Shown here in pieces: positions 22,869-23,926 of a stretch of DNA of 23,926 nt. The first letter of the stretch is position 1, and the number at the start of each line of letters is the position of its first letter. Origin of the DNA: CAYZHV01 sp046541355 (GTDB lineage Bacteria > Spirochaetota > Spirochaetia > DSM-27196 > Alkalispirochaetaceae); contig JBKHDM010000045.1 in NCBI GenBank assembly GCA_046541355.1, positions 1 to 23,926 of the forward strand, given 5' to 3'. Under the pieces are notes generated by a model. That model saw only the letters and a list, made by a program, of their open reading frames with translations. It was not told where the DNA came from and did not search any database. A program made the position numbers and the translations under genes.

Positions 22869-22883
22869 AATGTTATAACAATT
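22869..22883. promoter_or_regulatory. Candidate operator 1, TGTTATAACA palindrome
   Basis: A perfect 10-base palindrome, TGTTATAACA (22871-22880), lies about 32 bases ahead of the regulator start codon. Read on the minus strand it contains TTGTTATAACAT, which closely matches the element near the solute-binding-protein gene. Its position fits autoregulation by the regulator (inference), and its TATAAC core could also serve as a -10 element for that gene. Confidence 0.45.
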
Positions 22884-22958
22884 ACCGTGGTGACCTAACA
22901 GAGGCTAAATGTCTAAACGATAGTGATTTAAGAAATAGCCGCAATTTTTGTCAGCTGA

Positions 22959-22974
22959 TTTTGTTATAAATGGT
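22959..22974. promoter_or_regulatory. Candidate operator 2, TTGTTATAA element before the solute-binding protein
   Basis: TTGTTATAA (22961-22969) with a following AAT repeats the minus-strand core of operator 1 about 88 bases away. It lies 34 bases ahead of the solute-binding-protein start, where it would overlap or neighbour that gene's promoter. No convincing full promoter pair is seen here. The downstream half of the palindrome is imperfect. Confidence 0.4.
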
Positions 22975-23003
22975 ATGCTGATATGACAGAGGAGGTGCAC
23001 TGC

Positions 23004-23926
23004 ATGCAACGCACGCTTACACTCACGGCTGTTCTCGTTCTTCTGTTCGCCACCCCGCTTTTTGCCGGTGGAGCAGCGGAGGAAGAAGCAGAAAACGAGG
23101 AGATCCAGCTAAATGTACTCGTCGGTCACTGGACCGTCGGGTCTGACGACTCACCCTTCGAGGCCGCCAAGGCGGAGCTCGAATCCCGGTACCCGAACGT
23201 CACGGTAGTCTTTGACGTGCAACAGGGTGGAGGCAATGTAAAGTCCAAGTTTCTCAACTCCGCCGCCGCCAACGAGAGTCCTGACGTCGCGATGGTCGAC
23301 TCCGTTGCTCTCGGTGAGATGGTAGAGGCGGGACTGCTCGAGCCTATCGACGAGTATGTCGCCGAATGGGATGAGTATGAGGACATCCTGCCCAACTTCC
23401 AGGAAGCTGGTTCCTGGGACGGGGACACCTACTCGGTTTTTATGAACACCGATCTGCGTGTACTGGTCTGGAACAAGGCGCTCTTTGAGGAGGCAGGGCT
23501 TGATCCCGAGGTCGGCCCGTCAGACTGGGATGAGCTGCTCGAGTTTGCCGAGGAGGTCAACGACCCTCCAGGTGTCTACGGCATGATGGTGCCCGGCGGC
23601 AGCTCCGAGCACACGCCGAATCGATGGTACTCCTTTCTCTGGGGCGCCGGCGGATCGATCGTTGACAACGGTCGGGCGGCGTTCAACAGCGATGCGGGTA
23701 TCGAGGCGGGCCGCTTCTATCAGGAGCTGATCGAATCCGGTGTCACCCCCGAGGACGTTCTGTCCGCCTCCGCCGACGATAACGACCGGGGCGTCGCCAA
23801 CGGCGCCTACGCGATGGGCGTTGTCGGTTCCTGGTTCTTCAACTACGCCAGGGAGGCAGGCATGGATACTCCCGACGCTTTTAACGAAGCCTTCGGCGTA
23901 TCACCGATACCCGGTCCCGACGGCGG
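23004..23926 (+). CDS. Sugar ABC transporter substrate-binding protein (C-terminus cut off by window end)
   Basis: The first 307 residues of a periplasmic solute-binding protein of the extracellular solute-binding family 1 (UgpB/MalE-like). Residues 1-22 are a signal peptide (core LTAVLVLLFATPLFA), and the mature start AGGAAEEEAENEE is typical of spirochaete transporters of this kind. Mature-domain motifs include SPDVAMVDSVALGEMVEAGL, VFMNTDLRVLVWNKALFEEAGLDP and SDWDELLEFAEEV, all usual in this family, and GSWFF near the end. The ATG at 23004 is set by a strong GGAGGTG. It is divergent from a sugar-type regulator, and permease genes are expected beyond the window. The ligand cannot be read, though carbohydrate is likely. 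Confidence 0.92.
   Translation, partial: MQRTLTLTAVLVLLFATPLFAGGAAEEEAENEEIQLNVLVGHWTVGSDDSPFEAAKAELESRYPNVTVVFDVQQGGGNVKSKFLNSAAANESPDVAMVDSVALGEMVEAGLLEPIDEYVAEWDEYEDILPNFQEAGSWDGDTYSVFMNTDLRVLVWNKALFEEAGLDPEVGPSDWDELLEFAEEVNDPPGVYGMMVPGGSSEHTPNRWYSFLWGAGGSIVDNGRAAFNSDAGIEAGRFYQELIESGVTPEDVLSASADDNDRGVANGAYAMGVVGSWFFNYAREAGMDTPDAFNEAFGVSPIPGPDG

Noticed and set aside
22948..22979. TTGTCA with TGGTAT or TATGCT as a promoter for the solute-binding protein
   Set aside because: Either the -10 element is poor or the spacing is 20 bases. No pairing is convincing, so no promoter was called.

Overview
This is a G+C-rich, tightly packed bacterial chromosome segment. It most likely comes from a spirochaete of the Spirochaetaceae type; genus and species cannot be told from it. 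The evidence is the solute-binding protein leader followed by an Ala-Gly-Gly and glutamate-rich stretch, the set of large signal-peptide-bearing outer-membrane beta-barrels, and the general gene mix. This assignment is inference. I see no rRNA, tRNA, CRISPR array, insertion sequence or prophage gene, and no gene-free stretch longer than about 165 bases.

Bases 1-9833 (minus strand) hold an outer-membrane block. Reading in the direction of transcription, it begins with a giant secreted protein of about 1658 residues that ends in a beta-barrel-like region and vaguely recalls the Bacteroidetes SprA translocon. A 466-residue beta-barrel protein follows, then a 732-residue protein joining a FecR domain to a barrel paralogous to that neighbour, then mutL, which is cut by the window edge. 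The last three are separated by 16 and 6 bases and probably share transcripts starting in the 117-base gap at 4740-4856.

Bases 9873-12267 (plus strand) encode an unrecognised 308-residue soluble protein, then a membrane protein with a textbook S1-S4 voltage sensor but no visible pore loop, carrying a periplasmic region and a HAMP-like segment instead, and then a DUF503/YlxP-family protein.

Bases 12316-15680 (minus strand) are a run of overlapping or closely spaced genes: an HD-domain phosphohydrolase, a TtcA-family tRNA thiolase, a small acidic YbjN-like protein, and a ComFB-domain protein with an added beta-rich domain. The last two may form a small signalling pair.

Bases 15728-21679 (plus strand) encode a putative lipoprotein with an in-frame 9-bp repeat tract, a Gate-domain (nucleoside-recognition) membrane protein, FabH, and the phosphate importer genes pstC, pstA and pstB. 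PstA is unusually long because of a periplasmic insertion, and no pstS or phoU lies next to these genes in the window.

Bases 21652-23926 hold a GntR-type/LacI-type hybrid regulator (minus strand) transcribed away from a sugar ABC transporter substrate-binding protein that is cut by the window end. The 164-base gap between them carries two copies of a TTGTTATAA element, a likely operator pair. The strongest candidates for something undescribed are the giant-barrel/FecR-barrel block and the pore-less voltage sensor with a HAMP-like segment.
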